DNA of 64,000 nucleotides from Flavobacterium sp. HTF (GCF_003105115.1 NZ_QETH01000018.1:1-64000), one strand, 5' to 3'. Positions 44,303 to 53,914 are shown, counted from the stretch's first letter. Program-made: numbers and translations. Notes: generated by a model from the letters alone, not told the origin.

Positions 44303-45223
44303 CTAAGCATTATTTTCGATTTCATAAATCTCCTTTTGAATCTCAACTGAGTATTCGTTTGGATAAATTTTACCTCCGTAAGATTTTGCGTATACTTTAG
44401 TAAATTCTGCTCCAAAATACAGAATAATTGCTGAATAATATACCCAAACCAAAATAATTATCACAGATCCCGCAGCGCCGTAAACTGAAGCTACGGTAGA
44501 ACTTCCAAGATAAAAACCGATTGCAAATTTACCAATCATAAAAAGCACCGCAGTAACGCCAGATCCTATAAAAGCATCTTTCCATCTTATTTTTCCGTCT
44601 GGGAGGGTTCTAAAAATTATGGCAAAAAGAAGTGTAATACTAGCCAGAACAATTATAACATTTACTATGTAAAATAAATATACTGTACTTTCCGGAAAAT
44701 ATATCTTTAATCGCTCACTAACTAAATCTAATGTTGTATTGACCAAAAGACTGACCAGCATTAAAAAACCTACAGAAGCAATCATCGAAAAAGACATTAA
44801 ACGATTCTGAATAAATTTTTTAACTCCCTTATCTGGCTTGGCACGTAATCCCCAAATAAAATTAATTGAACTTTGTATTTCGGCAAAAACTCCCGAGGCT
44901 CCTATCAACAGCATTACGATTCCAAATACGGTTGCAAACATATTATCACCGGACAATTGTACATTTTTTATAGCTTCCTGAATTTGTATCGCTGCACTAT
45001 TACCTACCATTCCGTTTATTTGTCCATATAATTGGCCTGTTACCGCATCTTCTCCAAAAAAGAATCCGCAAATAGTAATGATTATAATCAACAAAGGAGG
45101 TAATGCAAATATGGTATAATAAGATAATGCAGCACTCAGTTTAATCGCGTTATCATCGTTAAATTCTAAAAAAGTATTTTTTAATAGAAACCATGTTTTT
45201 GAAAAGATATTTTTGATTTTCAT
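44303..45223 (-). CDS. YihY/BrkB-family inner-membrane protein
   Basis: This integral membrane protein has about six helices between residues 25 and 265. The family pattern includes AAALSYYTIFALPPLLII near the first helix, GVFAEIQSSINFIWGL near 115, and FRTLPDGKIRWKDAFIGSGVTAVLF, the RNase BN/YihY signature. The starting codon is taken as ATG 45223; a TTG 27 nt upstream overlaps a promoter-like box. The old name RNase BN is incorrect for this family, whose function is not established. A TAAATTTG box lies 25 nt upstream. Confidence 0.88.
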   Translation of the reverse strand: MKIKNIFSKTWFLLKNTFLEFNDDNAIKLSAALSYYTIFALPPLLIIIITICGFFFGEDAVTGQLYGQINGMVGNSAAIQIQEAIKNVQLSGDNMFATVFGIVMLLIGASGVFAEIQSSINFIWGLRAKPDKGVKKFIQNRLMSFSMIASVGFLMLVSLLVNTTLDLVSERLKIYFPESTVYLFYIVNVIIVLASITLLFAIIFRTLPDGKIRWKDAFIGSGVTAVLFMIGKFAIGFYLGSSTVASVYGAAGSVIIILVWVYYSAIILYFGAEFTKVYAKSYGGKIYPNEYSVEIQKEIYEIENNA

Positions 45224-45247
45224 TTGCTGTTTTTTTGAGATACAACT

Positions 45248-45255
45248 CAAATTTA
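45248..45255 (-). promoter_or_regulatory. candidate -7 element for the YihY-like gene
   Basis: The minus strand reads TAAATTTG, an exact TAnnTTTG match, 25 nt before ATG 45223. This supports the shorter start. Confidence 0.45.
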
Positions 45256-45313
45256 CGCATTAATCAAAATTTTAAATTCCTGCTTTTTAATCAAATTTTA
45301 CATTTTTGCCATG

Positions 45314-45991
45314 TCAGTTATTTAGAATCTTTTTATATTCCTGATCTGTTCCTATTTTTTTTACTTTTAATATTTTTTTGAATTCCGTTCTTGTTGGTTT
45401 AATCAAATATGACATTGAATCCAATTTTTCTCCTTTAATTGCTGTAATGGAATCTATTTTTCTTAAATCATCTGGAAAATAAATTTCTTTGATCTTTAGT
45501 GTCTTGCTATTTAAACTGATAATTTCTGTAGTCCAAAAAATTGAGTCCTTTGTGCTTAATACTAATTGTCCATCTATTCGTTTCAATTTATTATAATAGG
45601 ACAATCTGAAAAAAGTATCTAAGTATGTTTCTTTAAATTCGATTGAATCACCTTGCACATGCATTAATAATTTTTCTTTTGAAATTTTATTTGTTGCCTG
45701 ATTGCCAATCATTACGTAATCTTTTTTAATAGAATCAAATTCGGTTTTATGCATTTTATATGTACCAAAATATTTATATATCATTCTATCTTCTTTAATT
45801 ATTAAAAAAGAAGAATCTTTATTTATGTACAAGCCTCTAAACCTTACAGGAAAATGATCTAATTCTGTATCATTTTCAGGTTGCGGATTTTTAAAGTAAA
45901 AAATGAAACAATCTGGACATGGGCGTGCTCTTATTTTTTTACATGATACTAAAAAAATCATCGTGATTACAATTAAAAAAATCTTTTGCAT
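45314..45991 (-). CDS. lipoprotein of unknown function
   Basis: With start ATG 45991 the protein (225 residues) opens with a lipoprotein signal MQKIFLIVITMIFLVSC, a clean lipobox, and then a Cys-containing RPCPDCF segment. The rest is charged and beta/alpha mixed with no motif that I recognise. A start at 46015 would add eight residues before a very similar signal and is less likely. It lies 8 nt downstream of the TIGR02117-family gene on the minus strand, so they are probably co-transcribed. Confidence 0.75.
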   Translation of the reverse strand: MQKIFLIVITMIFLVSCKKIRARPCPDCFIFYFKNPQPENDTELDHFPVRFRGLYINKDSSFLIIKEDRMIYKYFGTYKMHKTEFDSIKKDYVMIGNQATNKISKEKLLMHVQGDSIEFKETYLDTFFRLSYYNKLKRIDGQLVLSTKDSIFWTTEIISLNSKTLKIKEIYFPDDLRKIDSITAIKGEKLDSMSYLIKPTRTEFKKILKVKKIGTDQEYKKILNN

Positions 45992-45999
45992 AATCGCCC

Positions 46000-46677
46000 T
46001 TACTTGTAATGACAAAAGATCCCTTTATCATAAACCGTCCATAAACTCGCTTTTTGATTTGCGGCTTTTAAAGCATTATTTGCCCAGGTATTGCAGGTAT
46101 AAAAAAGGCTGTAACTTCCTTTGGCTTCATAGAAAGCATCTTTTTTTCCGTAGCTATGACCTTCAATCCATTGAGGTTGCCCAGGGTTGCTGAAACTTCC
46201 TGAAATATAATTGACCAGATTTTGATAGTCTTCTTTTGAAATCAGAATGCGTTTGCAGTCTTCTCCTTCTTTTAGTTGTTTGAAAAATGTGGTATGCATG
46301 GCCGATGAACTCACTCCGAATGCTGCTTTTAGAGCTGTACTTGCTTTCAAATCGGACCATTCCGGCGTATCGAGATAAAATCCTTTGTCACCCCAGCCAA
46401 AAGCGATATAATTCATTAAGGAATCTTTTGATTGTGTCTGACTGAACTGGATTTCATTTCGCCAGTCTTTGATTTCATTTTTTATAGGAACAACAATATC
46501 GGTATGAACACCATTTGAAAGAATGTAAATTGGAATTTGTCTTTGCTTTTTTATGAGATCAGCATTTGAATTAACGGTAATTTTAGAAATGAAGTAAACT
46601 GAAATCACATAAAGAAGAAGAAAAATAACGATTCCGAAAATTGTCCAGCCTAGAAATTTGAAAGTTTTTATTAGCAT
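46000..46677 (-). CDS. TIGR02117/DUF2459 family protein
   Basis: One N-terminal transmembrane helix (about 7-30) is followed by a periplasmic domain. Conserved features are IYILSNGVHTDIVVP near 50-64, GWGDKGFYLDTPEW near 93-106 and NTWANNALKAA near the C-terminus. DUF2459 members are uncharacterised, with a conserved Cys/His/Asn arrangement suggesting a papain-like or NlpC/P60-like fold; that is a family-level suggestion, not proof. The gene is 225 codons and precedes a lipoprotein gene by 8 nt. Confidence 0.85.
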   Translation of the reverse strand: MLIKTFKFLGWTIFGIVIFLLLYVISVYFISKITVNSNADLIKKQRQIPIYILSNGVHTDIVVPIKNEIKDWRNEIQFSQTQSKDSLMNYIAFGWGDKGFYLDTPEWSDLKASTALKAAFGVSSSAMHTTFFKQLKEGEDCKRILISKEDYQNLVNYISGSFSNPGQPQWIEGHSYGKKDAFYEAKGSYSLFYTCNTWANNALKAANQKASLWTVYDKGIFCHYK

Positions 46678-46764
46678 TTTAATTGGTTTGTTTTTAGATT
46701 AGTAATTGGTTATTTTTTCTGTATCCAATTTTTGAGCCAAAAATTTTGTTTCCTAAAATTGTAC

Positions 46765-46918
46765 GCGGATTTTACGGATTCGCTTTCGCGAAAGGGCAGA
46801 TTTAAACGGATTTTTTATTCTTATTTCTGTCATCCTGAGCGTAGTCGAAGGACACGCACGTAGCTCCACAATCTAAGTCGCCAATCTTTTCGGGGCTTCG
46901 ACTACGCTCAGCCTGACA
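46765..46918. repeat. REP-like inverted palindrome and CTTTCGCGAAAG element
   Basis: This 333-nt gap holds two elements. The first has CTTTCGCGAAAG, a 12-bp perfect palindrome, at 46783-46794 inside a TTTTACGGATT/AAACGGATT context. The second is a 24-bp inverted pair: TGTCATCCTGAGCGTAGTCG (46828-46847) facing CTTCGACTACGCTCAGCCTGACA (46896-46918), with two mismatches. Flavobacterial genomes carry many such palindromes, akin to REPs. No ORF is present. Confidence 0.75.
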
Positions 46919-46945
46919 ATAAAAAACCATGTATTTTAAGACATA

Positions 46946-46978
46946 AAAAAACTGCTGAATCTCTCCAGCAGTTTTAGT
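46946..46978 (-). terminator. rho-independent terminator of ychF
   Basis: AAAACTGCTG (46948-46957) and CAGCAGTTTT (46966-46975) form a 10-bp stem with a T-rich run on the minus strand. It lies 36 nt after the YchF stop. Confidence 0.8.
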
Positions 46979-47010
46979 CTTTATTCTTTACTCTTTATTC
47001 TAAAAAAAAA

Positions 47011-48105
47011 TTATACGTTAAAACGGAAATGCATTACATCACCATCTTTTACAACATATTCTTTTCCTTCTACTTTAAATTTTCCTGCTTCTTTTGCTTT
47101 TGCTTCAGAACCATATTGAACGTAATCTTCGTATGAAATAACTTCTGCACGAATAAACCCTTTTTCAAAATCAGTATGGATTACTCCGGCTGCCTGTGGT
47201 GCTGTAGCACCGATATTGATTGTCCAGGCACGAACTTCTTTTACACCTGCTGTAAAGTAGGTTTGCTGTTTTAATAATTTATAAGCGGCACGAATCAAAA
47301 CTGATGCTCCCGGTTCTGTTAATCCCATATCTTCAAGGAAAACCTGACGCTCTTCGTAGCTTTCTAATTCTGTAATATCAGCTTCTGCTCCTACTGAAAG
47401 TATGATTACTTCTGCATCTTCGTCCTTTACCAGTTCACGAACCTGATCTACATATTTGTTTCCGTTAACTGCTGAATTCTCATCAACATTACAAACATAT
47501 AAAACTGGTTTAGCCGTAATTAACTGAAACGATTCCATTAAAACTTCCTCATCATTATTTTGAGGAACAATAGTACGAGCCGATTTTGCCTGTAATAATG
47601 ATTCTCTGATTCGGTCTAAAAGCGCTTTTTCAGTTTGTGCTTCTTTATTTCCGGTTTTCGCGGCGCGATTTACTTTTTCTAATCTTTTTTCAACAGTTTC
47701 AAGATCTTTTAACTGTAATTCGATATCGATCGTTTCTTTGTCACGAATTGGGTTTACATTTCCGTCAACGTGAACAATATTATCATTATCAAAACAACGC
47801 AAAACGTGAATAATAGCGTTACACTCTCTAATGTTTCCTAAAAACTGGTTTCCAAGACCTTCCCCCTTACTTGCACCTTTTACCAAACCTGCAATATCTA
47901 CGATATCTACGGTTGCCATTTGTACACGCTCTGGTTTTACTAACTCTTCTAATTTATTAATTCTCGGATCCGGAACGTTTACAACACCTATATTCGGTTC
48001 GATTGTACAAAACGGAAAGTTGGCACTCTGCGCTTTTGCATTAGATAAACAATTAAATAATGTTGATTTTCCAACATTTGGTAATCCTACAATTCCTGCT
48101 TTCAT
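47011..48105 (-). CDS. ychF: redox-regulated ATPase of the Obg-related GTPase superfamily
   Basis: A P-loop protein of 364 residues, the universal YchF/OLA1 size. G1 is GLPNVGKST at 6-14, followed by the G2/G3 region DIVDIAGLVKGASKGEGLGN (66-85). A coiled-coil helical insert (about 125-175) and a C-terminal TGS domain follow. The G4 is altered to a form (VCNVDEN near 205) that fits YchF's preference for ATP. YchF binds ribosomes and is linked to stress responses; details in Flavobacterium are unknown. Confidence 0.93.
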   Translation of the reverse strand: MKAGIVGLPNVGKSTLFNCLSNAKAQSANFPFCTIEPNIGVVNVPDPRINKLEELVKPERVQMATVDIVDIAGLVKGASKGEGLGNQFLGNIRECNAIIHVLRCFDNDNIVHVDGNVNPIRDKETIDIELQLKDLETVEKRLEKVNRAAKTGNKEAQTEKALLDRIRESLLQAKSARTIVPQNNDEEVLMESFQLITAKPVLYVCNVDENSAVNGNKYVDQVRELVKDEDAEVIILSVGAEADITELESYEERQVFLEDMGLTEPGASVLIRAAYKLLKQQTYFTAGVKEVRAWTINIGATAPQAAGVIHTDFEKGFIRAEVISYEDYVQYGSEAKAKEAGKFKVEGKEYVVKDGDVMHFRFNV

Positions 48106-48263
48106 CTGTAGATAATTTGCTTTTTTATTTATTTTAACCTCTCAGGCCCCGAAATTACTGAATTATACATCAATAACTTAGACTTTGATTAGTCATATTT
48201 ATATTACTTTTTAAGATGCCCGTTTATTTTGATGAAATCATACATTTTGGCATTAAAATTTTG

Positions 48264-48271
48264 CAAATATA
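48264..48271 (-). promoter_or_regulatory. candidate promoter of ychF
   Basis: The minus strand reads TATATTTG. A TTTG lies 23 nt upstream (48295-48298). The leader would be about 150 nt. The rest of the 327-nt gap is AT-rich; no ORF is seen in it. Confidence 0.35.
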
Positions 48272-48348
48272 TGATTTAATACCCGTTAACTGTACAAAAA
48301 ATGTCAATATATGTTTTTTTAGTACTTTTCTTAAAAAAAATAAAACTT

Positions 48349-48382
48349 TTTGGTTGTGTTTTGTTAAATAACGCTATTTTTA
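48349..48382 (+). promoter_or_regulatory. candidate promoter of the TonB receptor at 48433
   Basis: TTTG at 48349-48352 and TATTTTTA (one base off TAnnTTTG) at 48375-48382 are separated by 22 nt. The start codon is 50 nt further down. Confidence 0.3.
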
Positions 48383-48432
48383 TGACAAATTTAACAAACC
48401 ATACACAAATTTTTAACCAAAACTAGTTTAAC

Positions 48433-51243
48433 ATGAGAAAAATTGCAATTTTATTTTTTTTGCTTAATACACTCTTTATTTTTGCGCAGAAGCAAATTTC
48501 GGGTGTAGTAAAGGACAATTCGGGAAATCCACTTCCTGGTGTAAACATTATTGAAAAAGGAACAAACAATGGTACATCAACTGATATTGATGGCTCGTAC
48601 AAAATTTCTGTGAGAGAAGGTGCTTCATTAATTTATTCCTATTTAGGTTATGCCAGTATAACAAGACTGGCAGATGCATCTCAGATTGATGTTTCTTTAT
48701 CCGAAGAAGGAGGGCAAAATCTTGACGAAGTTGTAGTTACAGGATCCAGAGCTGCCGTCAGAAGTAATACCACGAGCGCCCTGCCTATTGATGTATTGTC
48801 TTCTAAAGATTTGACCTCGACGGGACAAGCCACATTTGATAAGGCACTGCAATACAAAATCCCTTCGTTTAATACTGTACAAACTCCTGTTAATGACGCC
48901 ACTTCATTACTGGATCCGTACGAGATTAGAAATATGGGACCAAGCAGAACCTTAATCCTTATTAATGGTAAACGTAAAAACTTAAGTTCATTACTCTATG
49001 TACAAACTTCTCCGGGACGTGGAGAAACGGGTGCTGATATTTCGGCTATCCCGACAGATGCGATCGAAAGAGTTGAGATTCTTCGTGATGGTGCTTCTGC
49101 CCAATATGGTTCTGACGCCATTGCGGGAGTTATGAACATCATTTTAAAGAAAAACAATAACTCCGGATCGGTTACATTAAGAAGTGGAATTACTTCTGAA
49201 GGTGACGGCGAAATGCTTGGTGTAAGTTTAAATAGCGGTACAACCGTTGGAGAAAAGGGATTCTTAAACTACACTATTGATTTTTCTAAAGTAAAATTAG
49301 CCAACAGAGCCGGAACAGTTGACGGTGGAACAAATAATTTAGGACCGGACAATGAACCACTTGCAGGTGGAGAATATGCTGATTTTGTATATGTTGATCC
49401 TGAAGATCCGGATAACTGGGTAAATGGAGCTACTCCAACATCCATCAGAGCTGATAATACTGCCGGAATACAAGTTGTCAATGATTATTTGAAAAGACAT
49501 CCTGATGCAAGAAACGTTAATGGTTCGCCGGAAACAGCTGCTGCTAAGTTTTTAATTAATGGTGGAAGTGAAATTAGTGACAATACCAGCTTATATTACA
49601 ATGCTGCATATGTCTACAAAAAAGTAAACTCTTTTGCTAACTTTAGAACACCATACTGGAGACCTTTATCAGGAGATCCTTATCTTAATGATTTCTTCGG
49701 AAATGGTGATGCTACCAATCCTTCATACGATGGATATGGACCTACTTTTGAAGGAGATCTTTCTGATTATAATGGTACATTAGGTTTCAAAACCGTAAAA
49801 AATGGCTGGAACACAGATGCGAGTGTAACTGTTGGTGGCAACAAACAAGTTTATACCGTTAATAATTCTGTAAACAGATCTGATTTGGTTGATGCTGACG
49901 GAAATAACATTTACAGAGAAAACAGCCCAATTTCGTTTAAACCGGGTGGAACTTCTTTTAATCATATTGTTGGAAATATAGATGTTTCTAAAATTGTATC
50001 CGACCAGATTAGTATTGGTTTTGGTACTGAGTTTAGGTCTGAATATTTTTCTGTTATTGAAGGAGACAAAGCTTCATGGGATGGATTAGGTGCTGACTCC
50101 TTTGCAGGAAACAGACCTGAAAATTCAGGAAAGTGGAACCGATATAATGTTGGTGTGTATTTAGATGTTGCTTTTGATATTACAAAGGACTTTTTAATAA
50201 ACGGAACTGTTCGTCATGAAGAATACAGTGATTTTGGAGGCGCAACTGTCTGGAAAGCAAGTACAAGATATAAATTCCTTGATGATAAGGTTACAGTAAG
50301 AGGATCTTTATCAACTGGTTTCAGAGCTCCTACTTTACATCAGATTTATACTCAAAAATCGCAATACTCATTTGTTGCCGGACAAGGAATTCAAATTAGT
50401 GGTATTATAAACAACGTTTCCCCTCAGGCACGTCAATTATTAATTCCACAACTGGATGCTGAAAAATCAACGAATATTACCGTTGGAATTGGGGCAAAAC
50501 CTTTTCAAAATTTCAATTTCACAATAGATTATTATAATATTAAAGTAGAAGACAGAATTGTTTTGGGAGACAGACAGGATACTCAGTTTGGTAATGTGGC
50601 CTGGTTTTCTAATTCATTCGATTCAAGAACTTCTGGTTTAGATGTCGTTGCAAATTACAGTAATATCGGAATTGGTGAAGGTAAATTAGGGTTTAATGTT
50701 TCCGGAAATATCACTTTAGAAAACAAAAGAATTTCTCCTGTAACAAACAATTCATTTGGCGAAATCCTTAATTCCCTGACTTTTACTTCAAGACCTGATT
50801 CAAAATGGATTTTTGGAATCAATTATGAAATCGGTAAATTCGGATTTTCTCTTAATAATACTTATTTTGGAAAAACTACCTTTAATCAGGATGGTTTAGC
50901 TACAAATGATCCAAATGCACCGGTGGGTTCTGCGGAATATTTGGCTGCAAACTTAAAAACAGAGTTCATTCCTAAAATTGTTACGGATTTAGGAGTTAAC
51001 TTTAATGCTACTGAAAAATTAACTATTGCATTAAATGTAAACAACTTATTTAATGTTTTTCCTGAATGGAAATTCGTGGCAGAAAACGAAAACGGAGCCG
51101 CACTACTTGCAGATCCTAACCTAAAACAACAACAATCTAATTTACTTACATTCAACCAGCGTTATTCAAGAATGACTTACGATGGTTTTCATTTCAGTCA
51201 GTTAGGAACTATGTTTAATTTATCTTTAAATTATAAATTCTAA
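48433..51243 (+). CDS. TonB-dependent receptor with CarboxypepD_reg-like domain
   Basis: A signal peptide (IAILFFLLNTLFIFAQ) leads to a CarboxypepD_reg-like domain (about 20-95, with the DGSYKISV pattern), then a TonB box-like EVVVTGS near 100. A plug domain follows (about 110-235; DAIAGVMNIILKKN at its end) and then the barrel to a C-terminal LSLNYKF. The Phe end is the outer-membrane BAM signal. At 936 residues it is a typical size. It is not preceded or followed by a SusD gene, so the substrate is unlikely to be a large glycan. It ends before a strong terminator and is a single-gene transcript. Confidence 0.92.
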   Translation: MRKIAILFFLLNTLFIFAQKQISGVVKDNSGNPLPGVNIIEKGTNNGTSTDIDGSYKISVREGASLIYSYLGYASITRLADASQIDVSLSEEGGQNLDEVVVTGSRAAVRSNTTSALPIDVLSSKDLTSTGQATFDKALQYKIPSFNTVQTPVNDATSLLDPYEIRNMGPSRTLILINGKRKNLSSLLYVQTSPGRGETGADISAIPTDAIERVEILRDGASAQYGSDAIAGVMNIILKKNNNSGSVTLRSGITSEGDGEMLGVSLNSGTTVGEKGFLNYTIDFSKVKLANRAGTVDGGTNNLGPDNEPLAGGEYADFVYVDPEDPDNWVNGATPTSIRADNTAGIQVVNDYLKRHPDARNVNGSPETAAAKFLINGGSEISDNTSLYYNAAYVYKKVNSFANFRTPYWRPLSGDPYLNDFFGNGDATNPSYDGYGPTFEGDLSDYNGTLGFKTVKNGWNTDASVTVGGNKQVYTVNNSVNRSDLVDADGNNIYRENSPISFKPGGTSFNHIVGNIDVSKIVSDQISIGFGTEFRSEYFSVIEGDKASWDGLGADSFAGNRPENSGKWNRYNVGVYLDVAFDITKDFLINGTVRHEEYSDFGGATVWKASTRYKFLDDKVTVRGSLSTGFRAPTLHQIYTQKSQYSFVAGQGIQISGIINNVSPQARQLLIPQLDAEKSTNITVGIGAKPFQNFNFTIDYYNIKVEDRIVLGDRQDTQFGNVAWFSNSFDSRTSGLDVVANYSNIGIGEGKLGFNVSGNITLENKRISPVTNNSFGEILNSLTFTSRPDSKWIFGINYEIGKFGFSLNNTYFGKTTFNQDGLATNDPNAPVGSAEYLAANLKTEFIPKIVTDLGVNFNATEKLTIALNVNNLFNVFPEWKFVAENENGAALLADPNLKQQQSNLLTFNQRYSRMTYDGFHFSQLGTMFNLSLNYKF

Positions 51244-51265
51244 GTTCAGCTTTGTTTAATAAACT

Positions 51266-51298
51266 AAAATGGGTTGTCTCAGGATAACCCATTTTTTT
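51266..51298 (+). terminator. rho-independent terminator
   Basis: AAAATGGGTT (51266-51275) and AACCCATTTT (51286-51295) form a perfect 10-bp stem followed by T residues. It closes the TonB receptor gene. Confidence 0.88.
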
Positions 51299-51326
51299 AT
51301 AATTTTATATTTAAAAAACCAGCATT

Positions 51327-52073
51327 ATGGCAAATTTATATGATGGAAAAATGGCGGCGATTTACGATGCGATGTACCAGACTTTTGTCAATTATGACGA
51401 AGAATATGCTTTTTACAATCATTTAATCCAGGAAAACAAAGCTTCCAGCATTCTGGAAATAGGAAGCGGAACCGGAAACCTCGCCAAACGATTCGCAGAA
51501 AACAAGCAAAATTACCAGGGTCTTGATTACAGCGACGATATGATCGCAATTGCAAAAGAGCGTAACAAAAATAGCTCTTTTAGACAAGGAGATATGCGGG
51601 ATTTTAAACTGGACAAACCCGTTGATTCTATTTTAATTACCGGAAGATCTACCAGTTATCTGATCACCAACGATGACATTAACAGAACTTTTGAAGCTGT
51701 TCATAAAAACCTGACTGATAATGGAGTCCTGATTTTTGATTTTATAGATGCGAACCGGTTTATTCCCTTTACTAAAGAAAATCCGCTGATACTGCACGAG
51801 GCAGAATATCAAAACGTAAAATATATTAGGGAAAGCCATTGGGACACCAACAATTCTCTGGAAAATTTTATGCTGGAATGGACGGCAAAATATTACACTT
51901 TCATAAATGGAGAAAAGGATATTATAGAAAATGATTTTTCTACCGTTCGGGTATTTACGCTCAACGAAATTGAACTTTTTTTGTACCTGAACAATTTCAA
52001 AATACTAAAAACGATTGACCGAAAAACGTATGCTTATGATACTTATGTGATTGTGGCTAAGAAAATTTCATAA
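51327..52073 (+). CDS. class I SAM-dependent methyltransferase
   Basis: A Rossmann methyltransferase. SILEIGSGTGNLA at about 39-51 is motif I, then QGLDYSDDMIAIAKE, and SILITGRSTSYL near 95. About 248 residues, with a beta-sheet C-terminal extension typical of Methyltransf_25 proteins. The Asn-rich loop and the substrate are not recognisable. It shares the general plan of the gene at 23567 but is clearly a different protein. Confidence 0.85.
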   Translation: MANLYDGKMAAIYDAMYQTFVNYDEEYAFYNHLIQENKASSILEIGSGTGNLAKRFAENKQNYQGLDYSDDMIAIAKERNKNSSFRQGDMRDFKLDKPVDSILITGRSTSYLITNDDINRTFEAVHKNLTDNGVLIFDFIDANRFIPFTKENPLILHEAEYQNVKYIRESHWDTNNSLENFMLEWTAKYYTFINGEKDIIENDFSTVRVFTLNEIELFLYLNNFKILKTIDRKTYAYDTYVIVAKKIS

Positions 52074-52105
52074 AAAAATCCTGAGCTTAGAACTCAGGAT
52101 TTTTC
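52074..52105. terminator. bidirectional terminator between convergent genes
   Basis: AAAAAATCCTGAG, a seven-base loop, and CTCAGGATTTTTC. It serves the methyltransferase on the plus strand and the BspA-like gene on the minus strand. Confidence 0.88.
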
Positions 52106-52114
52106 TTTTATAAC

Positions 52115-53728
52115 TTATTGTAAACTCGTGATATCCTTATAAGATGACCACCCGCTTGCTGTGTGGTAAGCATCTAAACTTCCATTTGGAACTTTTATGG
52201 CACCTGAGCCTATTAGATTTTTACAATTGGCAAAAGGCAATAAACTTGTATTGACAACCGGTGGTACTACTGGATTCATAATTACACTTTTCAAACCGGG
52301 ATTATCACTAAAAGCATAGTAATCAATATTCTTCACACTACTTGGAATCGTTACGCTTGTTAATGACGTACAATAACGAAATGCATTTGGATTAATACTA
52401 ACAACACTATTCGGAATTGAAATGTCTGTTAATTGTGCGCTGTAGGCAAAAGATAATGTTCCTATTTTTGTAACCGTGTTTGGAATTGAAAATGATCCTG
52501 ATTTCCCGTTTGGATAACATAACAAAGTCGTAGCATTTTTATCATATAAAACACCATCTGCTACGCTAAAATAAGAATTTGACCCAATTTCAAAATAAGT
52601 TAGTGAAGGACAGCCAGAGAAAGCACCTTCTCCCAGATATCTTAAATTATCAGGAATTGCAATAGTTTGTAAACTACTACATCCGCGAAAAGCATTTAAG
52701 TCAATTTCTTCTACTGTATTGGGAATATTTATGTTTGTTAAATTTAAACATCCGGAAAAAACCTCTGAATTAATTATACTAAGATTACTTGGTAAAGTAA
52801 CATTTGTCAAACCTACACAACCATAAAAAGCCAATGATTCTATTGTAGCAGCACTATTCGGAATGGTAACAGATTCTAAGCTCTCACAATATACAAATGC
52901 GTAAGTACCAATACTCGTTAGGCTATTAGGAAAATTAATACTTGTCATCGCAAAACAATTTGAAAATGCATATGCGTCAATAGTTGTAACGGTATTTGGT
53001 AAAGTAACCGTTTTTAGCGCATAACATCTGTCAAAAGCATTTGAACTGATAATCGTAACACCATCCGGAACAACTACACTAACAATATCATACTGGTCCT
53101 CAAATGCGCCATATCCGATTATAGTAACAGGATGTCCTTCAATAGTTGACGGTATCGTTAAATTGTATTTAGAATCAACCGATAAGTCTTTCCAAAGTTG
53201 CGATAATCCGGTAATAGTCACTGTAGCATCTGTTTCAGATATTTTATAAGTGAACAAAAGATCATTTGTCAGACCTTTAACTTTAATTGTATTTGTTACA
53301 TCATTATTCGCAGGTACAATATCTTTTTGTTCTGCCGAAATAGAAGCTTTATTATTATAATCACCTGTTTCGTTTACACTTACTGTAATTTTTAGCAAGG
53401 CAGTAGCTCCATTCTCCAAATCTCCAATTGTCCAGATTCCTGTTTCATTATCATATTCCCCAAAAGAAGTCTCAGCACTAACAAAAGTATAACCAGAGAG
53501 AATTTTATCAGATACGGTAACCTCTGTAGCATCTAACGGCCCTTTATTGGTTGCTATAAGCGTAAAAGTCACATTAGTATTGGCAACAGGGTTATTTGTG
53601 TTTGCTGCAACTGCAATACTCAGATCAGCAGTTTCTTTAGGATCAATATTATTATCATCGTCATTACTGCAGGATAATAATAAGGAAGCCAGTATTAAAA
53701 ATAAAAAATTCTTACAATTCAATTTCAT
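52115..53728 (-). CDS. BspA-type leucine-rich-repeat lipoprotein with DUF11-like domain
   Basis: A lipoprotein signal ends in LLLSC (Cys at about 20), then an Asp/Asn-rich linker. A DUF11-like beta-sandwich (about 35-145; NVTFTLIATNKGPLDATEV) is followed by a run of about ten LRR_5/BspA repeats of 22-24 residues (about 175-510). Repeat units have the plan F-x-x-C-x-x-L-x-x-(V/I)-x-(I/L)-P-(N/D), for example IPNTVEEI. LRR_5 proteins bind host or environmental surfaces in Bacteroides and Treponema. A surface-adhesive role is plausible but not shown. The TAGTTTTG box upstream would drive it alone. Confidence 0.88.
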   Translation of the reverse strand: MKLNCKNFLFLILASLLLSCSNDDDNNIDPKETADLSIAVAANTNNPVANTNVTFTLIATNKGPLDATEVTVSDKILSGYTFVSAETSFGEYDNETGIWTIGDLENGATALLKITVSVNETGDYNNKASISAEQKDIVPANNDVTNTIKVKGLTNDLLFTYKISETDATVTITGLSQLWKDLSVDSKYNLTIPSTIEGHPVTIIGYGAFEDQYDIVSVVVPDGVTIISSNAFDRCYALKTVTLPNTVTTIDAYAFSNCFAMTSINFPNSLTSIGTYAFVYCESLESVTIPNSAATIESLAFYGCVGLTNVTLPSNLSIINSEVFSGCLNLTNINIPNTVEEIDLNAFRGCSSLQTIAIPDNLRYLGEGAFSGCPSLTYFEIGSNSYFSVADGVLYDKNATTLLCYPNGKSGSFSIPNTVTKIGTLSFAYSAQLTDISIPNSVVSINPNAFRYCTSLTSVTIPSSVKNIDYYAFSDNPGLKSVIMNPVVPPVVNTSLLPFANCKNLIGSGAIKVPNGSLDAYHTASGWSSYKDITSLQ

Positions 53729-53771
53729 AGTGTTTTCTTTTAGTTTTTAAATTCATCTTTCTAAAACGAGA

Positions 53772-53779
53772 CAAAACTA
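53772..53779 (-). promoter_or_regulatory. candidate -7 element of the BspA-like lipoprotein gene
   Basis: The minus strand reads TAGTTTTG, an exact TAnnTTTG match, 44 nt before ATG 53728. Confidence 0.4.
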
Positions 53780-53880
53780 ATTTTTCGGAAGAACAAAAAA
53801 ATCACTATAAATAGGTATATTTAAAATTGGTACCGCAGCTGCTGTCAATCAAATCTTCTTTATAATTTTCATTGAATCTC

Positions 53881-53914
53881 AAAAAAAAACCTGAGCAATT
53901 AAACTCAGGTTTTA
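53881..53914 (-). terminator. terminator of the carboxypeptidase-regulatory-domain gene
   Basis: AAAACCTGAG, an eight-base loop and CTCAGGTTTT, with nine T residues following on the minus strand. The stem lies 22 nt beyond the stop codon at 53936. Confidence 0.85.
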
